DNA of 64,000 nucleotides from Gp6-AA40 sp035649635 (GTDB taxonomy: Bacteria > Acidobacteriota > Vicinamibacteria > Vicinamibacterales > UBA2999). The notes beneath the pieces are model-generated. The model did no database searches. It was not told the DNA's origin and was given only the letters and a program-made list of their open reading frames with translations. Below, in pieces: positions 35,591 through 44,705 of this stretch. The stretch spans positions 1 to 64,000 of the forward strand of contig DASRJE010000209.1 of assembly GCA_035649635.1 (NCBI GenBank), given 5' to 3'. Position 1 is the stretch's first letter; the number at the start of each line of letters is the position of its first letter. The position numbers and the translations under genes were made by a program.

Positions 35591-36487
35591 ATGACGATGA
35601 AGAACAGGACGATCGTTGGGCTGCTGCTGATCTGTTGCGCGTGGGGGACCACTGCGAGCGCATCGCAGGTTGCTCCTGCGACCTGTGACCGCGAATGTTT
35701 GCGCGGGAAGGTGACCCAGCTGCTGTATGCGCTGGTGAAGCACGACGTCAGCGGCGTGCCGGTGGCCGACGCGTTGCGTGTGACCGAGGATGCCGTCGAG
35801 AAACCGCTCGCGAAGGTCGGCCTCGTCGGCACTGTGACGCGCCTGCGCGGCTTCCGCCAGGACATCATCGACGAGCGCGCCGGCGTGGCAGCGGCGCAGG
35901 TCGTCGTGGAGGAGACCGGGGCGCCCGTGCTGCTGGTCGTGCCTGTGAAGGTTGCGGCCGATAAGCTGACTGAAATCGAGCTGATGGCGACACGCAGCCG
36001 CTCGGAAGGACTCATCTTCAACATCGATGGCCTGAACGCGCCGAGCGCCGTGATGAACTACGCGCCCCCCCTCGGACAGCTCCCCACTCGAGACGAGGCG
36101 CTCAAGGCGGCGATGCACTACCCCCAAGGGCTCAACGCCGCGAAGACGTTCGCCGCCGTGAACGCACCTTTCGCGCCAGACGCCTATCGCTACGAGAACG
36201 GACAGGTGATGGCCGGGCCGGACTGCAAGTTCGCTCCCGGCTGCCAGAACATCTCCACCCAATCGCTCGCGATCTTCGAGCGACTCGGCGACGTGCAAAC
36301 GCGTGTCATCGCAGTCGATGAGCGCATGGGCATCGTGCTGCTGCGCATGGCCTGGGGCGTCCGCGAGCGCGGCGGCGACCAGCTGACGGTGTGGGAGGCG
36401 TTCAAGGTATACGACGGCAAGATCCACGCCGTGGAAGCGTTCATGAGGATCCTGCCGGTGGACAAGCGCAACGGCGGCTGGCAGTAA
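35591..36487 (+). CDS. Secreted protein, DUF8021-like
   Basis: 298 residues with signal peptide (to about residue 26, ASASQ). After it comes CDRECLRGKVTQLLYALVKH, then a LPVADA-like segment (VPVADALRVTEDAVEKPL) and VKVAADKLTEIELMATR, the order seen in DUF8021-type SnoaL-fold proteins. Four cysteines may form disulfides. No reaction is known. Start 35591 or the ATG two codons later (35597), which fits the AAGGGAA site better. It is divergent from the broken aquaporin gene. Confidence 0.7.
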   Translation: MTMKNRTIVGLLLICCAWGTTASASQVAPATCDRECLRGKVTQLLYALVKHDVSGVPVADALRVTEDAVEKPLAKVGLVGTVTRLRGFRQDIIDERAGVAAAQVVVEETGAPVLLVVPVKVAADKLTEIELMATRSRSEGLIFNIDGLNAPSAVMNYAPPLGQLPTRDEALKAAMHYPQGLNAAKTFAAVNAPFAPDAYRYENGQVMAGPDCKFAPGCQNISTQSLAIFERLGDVQTRVIAVDERMGIVLLRMAWGVRERGGDQLTVWEAFKVYDGKIHAVEAFMRILPVDKRNGGWQ

Positions 36488-36551
36488 CGAGGGTCCTTCC
36501 TGCTTCCCCTGACGGCCTAGGGAAGCCGCGGCAACCTTTTGCTTCCTGAGA

Positions 36552-36568
36552 TCGTCTAGGGTAGACGA
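36552..36568 (+). promoter_or_regulatory. Candidate PadR operator
   Basis: Perfect inverted repeat TCGTCTA-GGG-TAGACGA, 14 nt before the padR start codon. Position and symmetry suit autoregulation by a dimeric repressor. Confidence 0.5.
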
Positions 36569-36582
36569 GCAGGGGGTGACCG

Positions 36583-36927
36583 GTGGCCGTCAGAAAATTC
36601 GACCTGATCCAGGGCACGCTCGACCTGCTGGTCCTCAAGAGCCTGAGCACCGGGCCCAACCACGGCTACGGCATCGCGATGCGCATCCATCAGCTCTCCG
36701 ACGATGTGCTGCGGATCGAGGAGGGCTCGCTGTACCCGGCGCTGTATCGGATGGAGGAGCAGGGGCTGATCGAGTCCGAATGGCGTGTCACCGACAACAA
36801 CCGGAAGGCCAAATTCTACCGGCTCACTCGCAAGGGGCGGGCAGCCGCGGACGCCGAGCTCGATAGCTGGCTGCGGCTGTCCAAGGCCGTTACACGTGTG
36901 CTACGCGGGCTGGAACAGGGGGCGTGA
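36583..36927 (+). CDS. PadR-family transcriptional regulator
   Basis: 114 residues, winged helix: DLIQGTLDLLVLKSLSTGPNHGYGIAMRI, RIEEGSLYPALYRMEEQGLI and KFYRLTRKGR are diagnostic for PadR, which represses its own operon until a ligand or membrane signal relieves it. Start is GTG 36583 with AGGGGGTGA upstream. The stop is one nucleotide before the permease ATG, so the two form an operon, the usual acidobacterial PadR-ADOP arrangement. Confidence 0.95.
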   Translation: MAVRKFDLIQGTLDLLVLKSLSTGPNHGYGIAMRIHQLSDDVLRIEEGSLYPALYRMEEQGLIESEWRVTDNNRKAKFYRLTRKGRAAADAELDSWLRLSKAVTRVLRGLEQGA

Positions 36928-36928
36928 G

Positions 36929-39613
36929 ATGAAGCTGCGTCCGCCGGCACTCATCCATCGGCTGCTGTCGGTCGTCAGGTGGCGTGCGCAAGACGATGAG
37001 ATGGACCAGGAGATGGCCTTCCATCTCGACGCGATCACACAAGAATATGTTCGTGCCGGCATGAGCGAGGCCGACGCCGCAGTCGCGGCGCGAAAGCGGT
37101 TCGGCAATGTCCTTCGGCATAAAGAGTACGGCCACGATGCGCGCACCGCGCATCTCGATCAATTTGCCAGCGACATTCGGTCCGGAATTCGGCAGCTGGT
37201 GAACGCCCGCGGATTCGCGTTCGTTGCGATCGTGACGCTGGCGCTCGGCATCGGCGTCAACACGGGCGTGTTCACGGTCGTGAAATCCGTCCTGCTCGAT
37301 GCGCTGCCCTACACGGATGCCGATCGACTCGTACGTATTCATGGCGGCAGCGCAGCCTCGGCCCAGGAGCGAGGGCCGCTGAGCGCTGGCACCGTCGACG
37401 AGATCGCCGCGCGCCAGCAATCGTTCACCGCTCTCGCCGCATTTGTCGATGTCGCCATCGAGGCTGTCTATGGCCGCGAGAATGGCCCCCAGATCATCGC
37501 GATCGCGTGGGTCGAGCCGCAGTTCTTCGACACGTTCGGCGTGTCGCCCGTGCTGGGGCGGACATTTCGCAACGAAGATGCGGTCAATGGATTGGTGCCG
37601 CTCAGTGGTGGTGCGCTCGGTGCCGACACGGGTTCGCCAGTACTGCTGTCGCACGGCGCCTGGGCGCGTCTCTTCGGGACAGACGCGACGGTGATCGGGC
37701 GTGAAGTGCGCATCAACGGTATCCCGCGAACGGTGATTGGCGTTCTCCCGCCAGCCTTCATCGCGCCGATGGGCAATGTCGACTTCTACCTCGCCTTCGA
37801 TCGAGGGGCTGTTTTGGCCAACCCGGTTGCGGTGCGCCGATCTCAGTGGCTCGGCCTGGTGGCTCGACTCGAGCCCGGCGTGACGCAGGACATGGCTAAA
37901 CGAGAGGTGGAGCGGATCTGGGCCGATCTGGTGCGCGAGTATCCTGCCGATAACGGTACGCTGCGTGCAAGCGCAATGCCGCTGCGCGACGCGATGGTCG
38001 GCGACACGCGCCGTCCACTGCTGGTACTGATGGCAAGCGCCGCTCTGGTCCTCGTCATCACGTGTGCGAACCTAGCCGCGACGATCCTCTCGCGTGCACT
38101 GTCGCGGCGGAAAGAGTTTGCGCTGCGCGCCGCCTTGGGTGCCGGGCGTGCGCGCGTCGTGCGGCAGCTGCTGACCGAAAACGTCGTGCTTGCTGGCGCC
38201 GGAGGGATCGCGGGTCTGCTCACGGCCCTCGTCGCACTCGACGTCCTCCGCGATCTGGCCGCACGTGCCCTGCCGGTTCACGCTGACTTGTCACTCGACT
38301 CGGGAGCACTGCTGGCGACCGTCGCGATCGCGCTGGGCACCGGGTTGCTGTTCGGCGTCGCGCCGGCGGTGGCCGCCGCTCGAGGCGATACGCAGCACAC
38401 GCTTCGCGACGACTCACGTGGGTCGACCGAGGGTCTGCACTCGCGGCGCGCACGCGGAATGCTTGTGGCGGGGCAGATGGCGCTGTGCGTCAGCCTGCTC
38501 GTCGGTGCGGGTCTGCTGACGCGAAGCTTGTGGGCGATGGCAGGTGCGTCGCTCGGGTTCGAGCCCGACTCTGTTCTGACAGGCGCAATACAGCTGCCGG
38601 CCCGCGACTACAGCAACGCAGAATCACGCTCACAGTTTCGAGAGCAGTTCGAGCAACGGCTGCGTGCGCTTCCTGGCGTGCAATCAGTGGCAACTGCGAC
38701 GTCGGTCCCGACCATCGTTCGGCAGCGCATGGGGGTCACCCTCGAAGGGGCGCCGGCGAGCGAGGCGCAACCGTTCGTGCTCGCGACCGTCGTGTCCGAT
38801 GACTACTTCCGTACGCTGCGCATCCCGCTTCGTGAGGGCAGAACCTTCGATGCGCATGATGGTGCGAACACGCCGCCTGCGGTAGTCGTCAGCGAGAGCA
38901 TGGCGCGACGATTCTGGCCGGGGGGCGCCGCGGTCGGCTCCCGCGTGCGCCTCGGCGGCGACCCGGCGTCGCCGCTGATCGAAGTGATCGGCGTGGTCGG
39001 CGATGTCCGCAACGATCGTGCGAGGCGTGATGCCGAGCCGATGGCGTATCGATCGACGAGGCAGATTCCAGCGCCTCTCGTGACTTTTCTGATGCGCACG
39101 CAGAGCGATCCACTGGCACTGACGAGATCGGTCGAGCGCGAGTTGGCGGCGCTCGATCGCAGCCTGCCAGTGCAGCGCGTGGCATCGCTGCAGACGGTGC
39201 TCGAGGACGGGCTCGCTGACCGCCGCCTGCCTGTTGTCCTGATGACGGGCTTTGGAGCGCTGGCGCTGCTGCTGTCGTCCATGGGTGTCTACTCACTGTT
39301 TGCCGGCATGACCGCGGCGCGCGAGCGCGAATTCGGCGTGCGCATGGCGCTCGGATCGCGACCGCGCGCCATCGCCGGGCTGGTCTTGCAACAAGGCGCG
39401 GGCTGGATGGGAGCCGGCCTCCTTCTCGGTGCGTTCGGCATCATCGTCGTCGTGCGCCTCGTGCGTGAGCTGCTCTACGGTGTGCTGCCGTTCGATCCGC
39501 TGACGATCGGGACATCGGTTGCGGTCCTGATCGCGTGCGCGGCCGTCGCGTTGCTCGTCCCGGTGTATCGCGCGACTCGAGTCGATGCCGTGGTAGCGCT
39601 GCGGGCCGAATAG
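36929..39613 (+). CDS. ADOP-family MacB/FtsX-like permease with cytosolic N-terminus
   Basis: 894 residues. The first 80 residues form the soluble ADOP extension (DEMDQEMAFHLDAITQEYVR, AAVAARKRFGNV). Then come a first transmembrane helix (TLALGIGVNTGVFTVV), a MacB-like periplasmic domain, a central helix group with SRRKEFALRAALGAGRARVV, a second periplasmic domain, and a C-terminal helix group with AREREFGVRMALGSRPRAI. The repeated 'R..E...R.ALG' cytosolic coupling motif appears in both halves, which normally contacts an ABC ATPase, but none is encoded here. Controlled by the PadR gene directly upstream. Substrate unknown. Confidence 0.92.
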   Translation: MKLRPPALIHRLLSVVRWRAQDDEMDQEMAFHLDAITQEYVRAGMSEADAAVAARKRFGNVLRHKEYGHDARTAHLDQFASDIRSGIRQLVNARGFAFVAIVTLALGIGVNTGVFTVVKSVLLDALPYTDADRLVRIHGGSAASAQERGPLSAGTVDEIAARQQSFTALAAFVDVAIEAVYGRENGPQIIAIAWVEPQFFDTFGVSPVLGRTFRNEDAVNGLVPLSGGALGADTGSPVLLSHGAWARLFGTDATVIGREVRINGIPRTVIGVLPPAFIAPMGNVDFYLAFDRGAVLANPVAVRRSQWLGLVARLEPGVTQDMAKREVERIWADLVREYPADNGTLRASAMPLRDAMVGDTRRPLLVLMASAALVLVITCANLAATILSRALSRRKEFALRAALGAGRARVVRQLLTENVVLAGAGGIAGLLTALVALDVLRDLAARALPVHADLSLDSGALLATVAIALGTGLLFGVAPAVAAARGDTQHTLRDDSRGSTEGLHSRRARGMLVAGQMALCVSLLVGAGLLTRSLWAMAGASLGFEPDSVLTGAIQLPARDYSNAESRSQFREQFEQRLRALPGVQSVATATSVPTIVRQRMGVTLEGAPASEAQPFVLATVVSDDYFRTLRIPLREGRTFDAHDGANTPPAVVVSESMARRFWPGGAAVGSRVRLGGDPASPLIEVIGVVGDVRNDRARRDAEPMAYRSTRQIPAPLVTFLMRTQSDPLALTRSVERELAALDRSLPVQRVASLQTVLEDGLADRRLPVVLMTGFGALALLLSSMGVYSLFAGMTAAREREFGVRMALGSRPRAIAGLVLQQGAGWMGAGLLLGAFGIIVVVRLVRELLYGVLPFDPLTIGTSVAVLIACAAVALLVPVYRATRVDAVVALRAE

Positions 39614-39796
39614 TCCATTCGAATTATCAAATACTCCCAGCCCCGCGTGTGCCGTCGCGGGGTGCCGCTCACCAACGAAGAGCTCAGGACTATTGCGAAC
39701 AACGTCGCGCTGTGCTTCCGTCGACGAGGAGGTTGCGGGATGTTCGCGAGCGGCCTGATACACTCGTGGTGTAGCCACTCAGCGAGGAGAACAGAC

Positions 39797-40366
39797 GTGG
39801 AACGTGACGACTTTAATAACGCCGCGCGCAGGCTCGAAGATGCGTTCTTTGCCAAGGAGAATGCGCGGCTTCTGCAGCAGATGCGTGACCGGGCCCGGCA
39901 GCAGGAACGACGGGCAGCGATGCGCGAGGTCGTGCGCGTCGATGACGACGCGTTGATCGACCATTTCATCGCGCTTGGGCTCGAGCCGGAGACTGTGCTG
40001 GCGTTGCAACTTGTGCCGTTGGCGGCGATCGCCTGGGCCGACGGTGAGATTGAGCCGCGCGAGCGCGATGCCGTGCTGAAGGCGTCCGCCGCGCAGGGTG
40101 TGGCGCTGGACAGCGTCGCCGGGCGGATGCTCGACAGCTGGCTCGCGAATCGGCCCAGTGCAGACCTCGTAGATGCGTGGAAGCGTCAGATGCGGGCGCT
40201 CTGGCCGTCTCTTTCGCCGAAGGAACGGGACGAGATCCGCGCCTCGGCGCTCGAGCGCGCGCGGAGTGTCGCGGAGGCAGCGGGAGGTTTCCTGGGCCTG
40301 ACCTCGCGGATCTCCGCTCAGGAGAAGGCGGTTCTGGAGGACCTCGCACAGGTGTTCGCCGATTGA
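39797..40366 (+). CDS. TerB-like helical protein
   Basis: 189 residues, no signal. The segment LVPLAAIAWADGEIEPRERDAVLKA resembles the TerB/DjlA family, where acidic residues in the first helices may bind metal. A second acidic helical segment, SAQEKAVLEDLAQVFAD, ends the protein. The N-terminal 45 residues are charged and probably coiled-coil. Function unknown; TerB proteins are linked to tellurite and stress resistance. Start GTG 39797 follows GAGGAG. The SnoaL-like gene begins 30 nt downstream. Confidence 0.65.
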   Translation: MERDDFNNAARRLEDAFFAKENARLLQQMRDRARQQERRAAMREVVRVDDDALIDHFIALGLEPETVLALQLVPLAAIAWADGEIEPRERDAVLKASAAQGVALDSVAGRMLDSWLANRPSADLVDAWKRQMRALWPSLSPKERDEIRASALERARSVAEAAGGFLGLTSRISAQEKAVLEDLAQVFAD

Positions 40367-40396
40367 GGACTCACGAGTCGGCAGGAGAGCGAGAAC

Positions 40397-40801
40397 ATGG
40401 CCAATGCTGTCGAACACGAGTACGAGGACTGGCTGGCCCGATATCGTCGCGCGTGGATCGAACGAGACGCCGCCGCCGCAAGCCGATTGTTCACGGAGGA
40501 CGCGACGTATCGCGAGCAGCCGTTTCAGCCGCCGTTCGTCGGTCGCGCAGCTATCCGGGACTACTGGAGCAAGGTCACGGCGTCCCAGACCAGCGTCGAG
40601 CTTCGTTATGGCAAATCGATTGTCGACGGCCGTCGTCTGGCCGTGGAATGGTGGGCGAACCTGCAGACCAACGACGGTCTTCTCACCTTAGCAGGTGAGT
40701 TCCTGCTGCGCTTTGCCGAGACCGGGGAGTGTCGTGAGCTGCGCGAATACTGGGTCCTCACGCAGGGACGTGTTGAGCCGCCGCCCGGTTGGGGCGAGTG
40801 A
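40397..40801 (+). CDS. SnoaL/NTF2-like protein
   Basis: 134 residues. YRRAWIERDAAAASRLFTEDATYREQPF and VGRAAIRDYWSKV are characteristic of small SnoaL-like alpha+beta barrels, which form a hydrophobic pocket for a small ligand or a simple isomerase or hydrolase site. No signal peptide. A GGAGAG ribosome site precedes ATG 40397. Probably in an operon with the TerB-like gene. Confidence 0.8.
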   Translation: MANAVEHEYEDWLARYRRAWIERDAAAASRLFTEDATYREQPFQPPFVGRAAIRDYWSKVTASQTSVELRYGKSIVDGRRLAVEWWANLQTNDGLLTLAGEFLLRFAETGECRELREYWVLTQGRVEPPPGWGE

Positions 40802-40822
40802 AGCGAAGCAGGCGCCGCCTCG

Positions 40823-41974
40823 CTAGTTATCCGCGAGAGCGAGGATGGCGAACGCCGTCGCCGTGTCCGACATGAACAACCGCCGCCACGGCTCGCCCTT
40901 CTCGCCGCCATGCTCGCGATCGTAGTTCAGTGAGTGCGCGTGCCACGCGCGGCCGGGAACGTCAGGCACCGAGACCGCGCGCTGGTTCGTCTGGAGCCAC
41001 TGAATGCCCCTGCGGATCGCGTCGTGACTCGGGGCAACACCTGCTTGCTTCAACGTATAGACGACGAGACCGGTTGCGTAGCCGTCCGACTGGGTCAGCA
41101 GGGAGGCATCGAGATCGCCCGGCGACTTGACGGGCGGTGCGATCTTGCTCCACTTCCACGGGCCCATCGCCTCGAGCGACCAGCCCCCGTCGTCTCGCTG
41201 CGCCCGAACGAGCTCGTCGATCAGTGCGCCGCGTTGCGCATCGGTGAGCACCCGCTTTACGCGTGTAGAGGAGAGCAGCGCCCAGGTGCGGTTGTAGAGA
41301 TGCTGTGACTGATAGTTGGTGGAGAGATACGCGCGAAGACGCTCGATCCCGGCGGTTGCGACCGCGTCGTGCTGGCCCGCGGCGGTGCCGGCGGCGAACG
41401 CTGCAAATGTGGCCCCGTGGTACGCAGCTTCGGTGGTCTCCCACGGCTCGAGGCCGAATTCGAGCCAGTCCCATCGACCATCGGCTCGCTGTGTTTCCCA
41501 CAACCGCGCAAGCGCCTTCTTCGTGGCTGCGCTCGGCTCGCGCAGATTCTTCGCGGCGTCGACGCTCGTGAGAATGACGGCATTCAGTACGGCTTCGGTT
41601 CCGCGCGATTCAATCTGCCGGCGCTCATTGGAGTCATAGAGCACCTGGTGGGTGTTGTATGTCTCGACGCGGCGCGTCGTGTCGTCGATCAGCTTCGCTT
41701 CCTGTGTCGAGGGGGCATCGACATGCATGACGCGTCGGAGCACCGGTCGGGAGAGCGCGTAGGCCAGCCCCGCGTGGCAGGATACGCACGCCGTCTGCGT
41801 GTCTCCGGTTTTGAGCTTGGTACCGTTGGCAAACCACAAGTCCATTCGCGCATCCAGATAGGCGGCGGCAGCCGCCGGATCCCAGCTGCGGGAGCCGCCA
41901 CCTGAAGAAGCTGTCTGCTGCGCCGCAACGGCTGCGGCAAATACCGTGAGCGTCAATGCAATCGCAAGTCTCAT
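40823..41974 (-). CDS. Secreted heme c protein with terpene-cyclase-like helical barrel
   Basis: 383 residues with signal peptide (MRLAIALTLTVFAAAVAA). A single heme-binding CVSCH lies at 63-67. The rest looks like an alpha/alpha toroid of the prenyltransferase/squalene cyclase type: RADGRWDWLEFGLEPWETTEAAYHGA-like repeats, RDDGGWSL, and an RGIQWLQTNQ repeat, with the QW-like spacing of those families. The DxDD motif of true squalene-hopene cyclases is not seen, so cyclase activity is unlikely. The combination suggests a periplasmic redox protein using the toroid as a binding scaffold. It lies 57 nt downstream of the cytochrome-propeller gene, so the two are probably cotranscribed. Confidence 0.72.
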   Translation of the reverse strand: MRLAIALTLTVFAAAVAAQQTASSGGGSRSWDPAAAAAYLDARMDLWFANGTKLKTGDTQTACVSCHAGLAYALSRPVLRRVMHVDAPSTQEAKLIDDTTRRVETYNTHQVLYDSNERRQIESRGTEAVLNAVILTSVDAAKNLREPSAATKKALARLWETQRADGRWDWLEFGLEPWETTEAAYHGATFAAFAAGTAAGQHDAVATAGIERLRAYLSTNYQSQHLYNRTWALLSSTRVKRVLTDAQRGALIDELVRAQRDDGGWSLEAMGPWKWSKIAPPVKSPGDLDASLLTQSDGYATGLVVYTLKQAGVAPSHDAIRRGIQWLQTNQRAVSVPDVPGRAWHAHSLNYDREHGGEKGEPWRRLFMSDTATAFAILALADN

Positions 41975-42031
41975 GACGCGAGGATATCCCCGACTCGTGT
42001 CCTGCGCGAGTACATTCCCAGCATGCTCTCC

Positions 42032-44431
42032 TTATTGCGGTCCGCACACGTTCGCCGGTGGAGTCACGTCCAGGATGGGCTCCGTACCCCGATCAATGGA
42101 CTTGAGGAACTGAGTCAGGAACCGTCGCACCAGTGGTGAGCCAAGGAGATCCGCATGGTCAGCGCGGCCGGCAGTTCGATGCGTCACATTGCGGAGGACA
42201 TCGTCGAGCGACGCGGCAGCGCCGCTGTGCAGGTACGGCGCGCTGGCGAAAACGGAGATGAGTGACGGCACGTTGAATCCGAGCACACCACGGGCCTGGA
42301 CGTTGGCGGCGTTGTTGGCGCGAATCTCGTTGCTCACGCCGTCCGTGAAGAGCGCCGCATCGAACGTCCCGACACGACACAGGAAGCGGACCAGTTGCGC
42401 GTCGACGATCTCGGTGGCCGCCGGCGGGGGCGTGTAGTCCAGCGCGCTGATCGTCCAGTTCTTGCCGCCGTGACAGTTCTGGCAGCCCTGCGCGGTGAAT
42501 ACGATGCGGCCGATGAGCGCTCCCAGACTGTGGCTGGGAATCGGTGAAATCGGCGCCCGCACGCCAACCGCGAGATAGGTGGCAATGGCATCGAGGTCGG
42601 CGCTCAGGCCACTGTTGGCGGTTGGACGCAGATCGGGCAACTGTGCGAGCCCTGCAGCGCCCTCGGGCACGGGGGCGCCGGTCGCATCGTTCCTGATCAG
42701 CCCGCCTCCTCCCGAAACAGCGCGCACGTTGCGCGTAAAATCCTGAACCTCGTCGCGAACGGCGGACCAGTTCAATGCACGCTGATGCGAATCAGGGAGC
42801 AGGGGCACTCCGTTCACGATGTTCGCGGCACCGAACTCGAATGTACTTTCCATCGAGATGGCCTGGCGCGGGCCGTCGGCGAACATCCAGGTGACCGAGT
42901 CGGTGAGTGCGTTGGGGTGACAGCTGTAGCACGTGCCCCACCCGGTGTCGGACATGCGTCCGGACGGGCGCACAGAGTTAGGCTGCGCCCCCACCGGTCC
43001 GATCGCCGTGTTGAACAGGTATTTGCCACGCTGCACGATCGCTGTGTCGCTGCCGGGCGCCGGAAGGTCGGCCGATTGAATGCGCGCGAGCGTGCGGTAC
43101 AGAGTCGGATCGTTACCCGATACGTCGACGACGGCGACGTCCCGCGAGAGGAAATCCATCACGTACGCGCGCGTGTCGTCCGAGTTCAGTACCAAGCCGC
43201 GCGGATTCTTGCCGCCCACCGTGTCGCCGTCATCGGCCAATCCAATCTCGCCGGGATCTTTCAGCTCGATTCGAACGATGTTGCCGGGATCGCCAGCCGC
43301 GAGCGGCGGATTGATCGTCGGAACCCCATCATCGTTCAACGTGACCCGCAGCAGCCGATTGGTGGCCGCCAATGCGATGAAGCCTTCCCCGGACGACCGC
43401 TTGAACGCGACGGCGAAGGGATTGGTGTTGAACAGCCGCGTGCCGATTGGCTCGAAGTTCACACCCACGTTCATGTTCAGCGTCGCGAACGCCTCGAGAT
43501 TCTGGTCGATGTCGATTGTCGACAAGCAGCTCTGCACATTGACGTTGAAGCGAAACGGGCCGTTGGGCGAAGAGCACGTACCCGGAACGTAGGCGAGGTC
43601 ACCGTTGATGGTGATGGACTCGAGCAGGTTCGGAAATGCCCCTGACACGTTGTCAAAGACCGTCGTGAGTGGTTCACGCAGAAGCGTGTTCCCGTCCGAT
43701 CGAAACGCAGGTCCCACGTCGTCGATCGGCGCGAGACGAACGACTCCCTCAACGTGGTTGTTGTGGCCGTTGATCACCGTCACGCGGCCCTCACGTCCAT
43801 TGTCGGCGCCCTCGCTCTGAGTCAGCGGGCGCGCATCGTCGTCGGACTTCTGCGCCAGGAATTGAGTGACGAACACCCTGGCGCCGTCAGCGCTGATCGC
43901 AATGCCGTGCGGCTTGGCGCCGACGCCCTCAATCGTCTCGATGACCCGGTCGCGTCTCGTGTCGATCACCGAGACCGTATCGGAAGACTGGTTGGCGACG
44001 TACAGCTTTCGGCCGTCTGGTGTCAGCGCGCATCCAAATGGCTCGGTACCGACCTTGATGGTATGGATCACGGCTTTACTGACAGTGCTGATGACCGAGA
44101 CTGTCCCGTCGGCCATGTTGGCCACATACACTTTTTCGTCGTCCGGCGTGACAGCGACGCACCATGGCTCTTTTCCAACGACGATTTCGGAGACCTTCGT
44201 GTTCTGGTCTCCGGTCACGTTGAACACTGAGACGGAATCGTTGTCCGGATTGACGCTCCACACGTAGTCGTCCTCGTGCGTGATCGCAATCGGGCTCGAT
44301 CGCGTCGCCACGGGTTTCTGTTTCTGTCCAGCGGCGAATGCGCCGCCGGCCCACATCGCCGCACCCAGCAGAAACGGCATGCCGAGAATGCCTGCGGCCA
44401 CAATCTGTCTAGCGAACTGTCGCTTGCTCAT
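42032..44431 (-). CDS. YncE-type propeller fused to di-heme cytochrome c
   Basis: 799 residues. Export signal or anchor about 9-34. Residues 45-450 form a YncE/lactonase-like seven-bladed propeller (KVYVANMADGTVSVI, KLYVANQSSDTVSVIDT). Residues 460-790 are cytochrome-like with CYSCH (501-505) and CQNCH (650-654) and a C-terminal SAPYLHSGAAASLDDVL segment like MauG/CcpA proteins. GGAGGTTAT directly precedes ATG 44431. Such fusions in Acidobacteria and delta-proteobacteria are often labelled cytochrome c peroxidase or surface antigen proteins; the electron acceptor is unknown. Confidence 0.88.
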   Translation of the reverse strand: MSKRQFARQIVAAGILGMPFLLGAAMWAGGAFAAGQKQKPVATRSSPIAITHEDDYVWSVNPDNDSVSVFNVTGDQNTKVSEIVVGKEPWCVAVTPDDEKVYVANMADGTVSVISTVSKAVIHTIKVGTEPFGCALTPDGRKLYVANQSSDTVSVIDTRRDRVIETIEGVGAKPHGIAISADGARVFVTQFLAQKSDDDARPLTQSEGADNGREGRVTVINGHNNHVEGVVRLAPIDDVGPAFRSDGNTLLREPLTTVFDNVSGAFPNLLESITINGDLAYVPGTCSSPNGPFRFNVNVQSCLSTIDIDQNLEAFATLNMNVGVNFEPIGTRLFNTNPFAVAFKRSSGEGFIALAATNRLLRVTLNDDGVPTINPPLAAGDPGNIVRIELKDPGEIGLADDGDTVGGKNPRGLVLNSDDTRAYVMDFLSRDVAVVDVSGNDPTLYRTLARIQSADLPAPGSDTAIVQRGKYLFNTAIGPVGAQPNSVRPSGRMSDTGWGTCYSCHPNALTDSVTWMFADGPRQAISMESTFEFGAANIVNGVPLLPDSHQRALNWSAVRDEVQDFTRNVRAVSGGGGLIRNDATGAPVPEGAAGLAQLPDLRPTANSGLSADLDAIATYLAVGVRAPISPIPSHSLGALIGRIVFTAQGCQNCHGGKNWTISALDYTPPPAATEIVDAQLVRFLCRVGTFDAALFTDGVSNEIRANNAANVQARGVLGFNVPSLISVFASAPYLHSGAAASLDDVLRNVTHRTAGRADHADLLGSPLVRRFLTQFLKSIDRGTEPILDVTPPANVCGPQ

Positions 44432-44705
44432 ATAACCTCCACGTCCGTGCCCAACCCTTCCTCTTCACACAGAGCGACCACGCGCGTCGTCCACGTCGAG
44501 GCGCCTGGCGCGCACGAGCGCGTGCCTCCGCGATCGCGTGTGGTCGAGGTTTCCGACGTCGTGTATCCGCAGCTGACGGGGATCTGAATGGGGTAGCCAG
44601 AGGGGGCTGGGCGCCGGTTGCAATACCTTCATAGCGGGTCGAGAATAACGAGCGCGGCGACCGACGATCATCACGCGCCGGTCATGATGTGGTGATGTTT
44701 TGGTA

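Noticed and set aside
35428..36024. Upstream extension of the aquaporin frame
   Set aside because: AqpZ homology begins at ATG 35427; the extension overlaps another gene antisense and has no signal of coding.
42785..43645. Open frame of 286 codons opposite the cytochrome-propeller fusion
   Set aside because: No domain or start site; sense gene is strongly supported.
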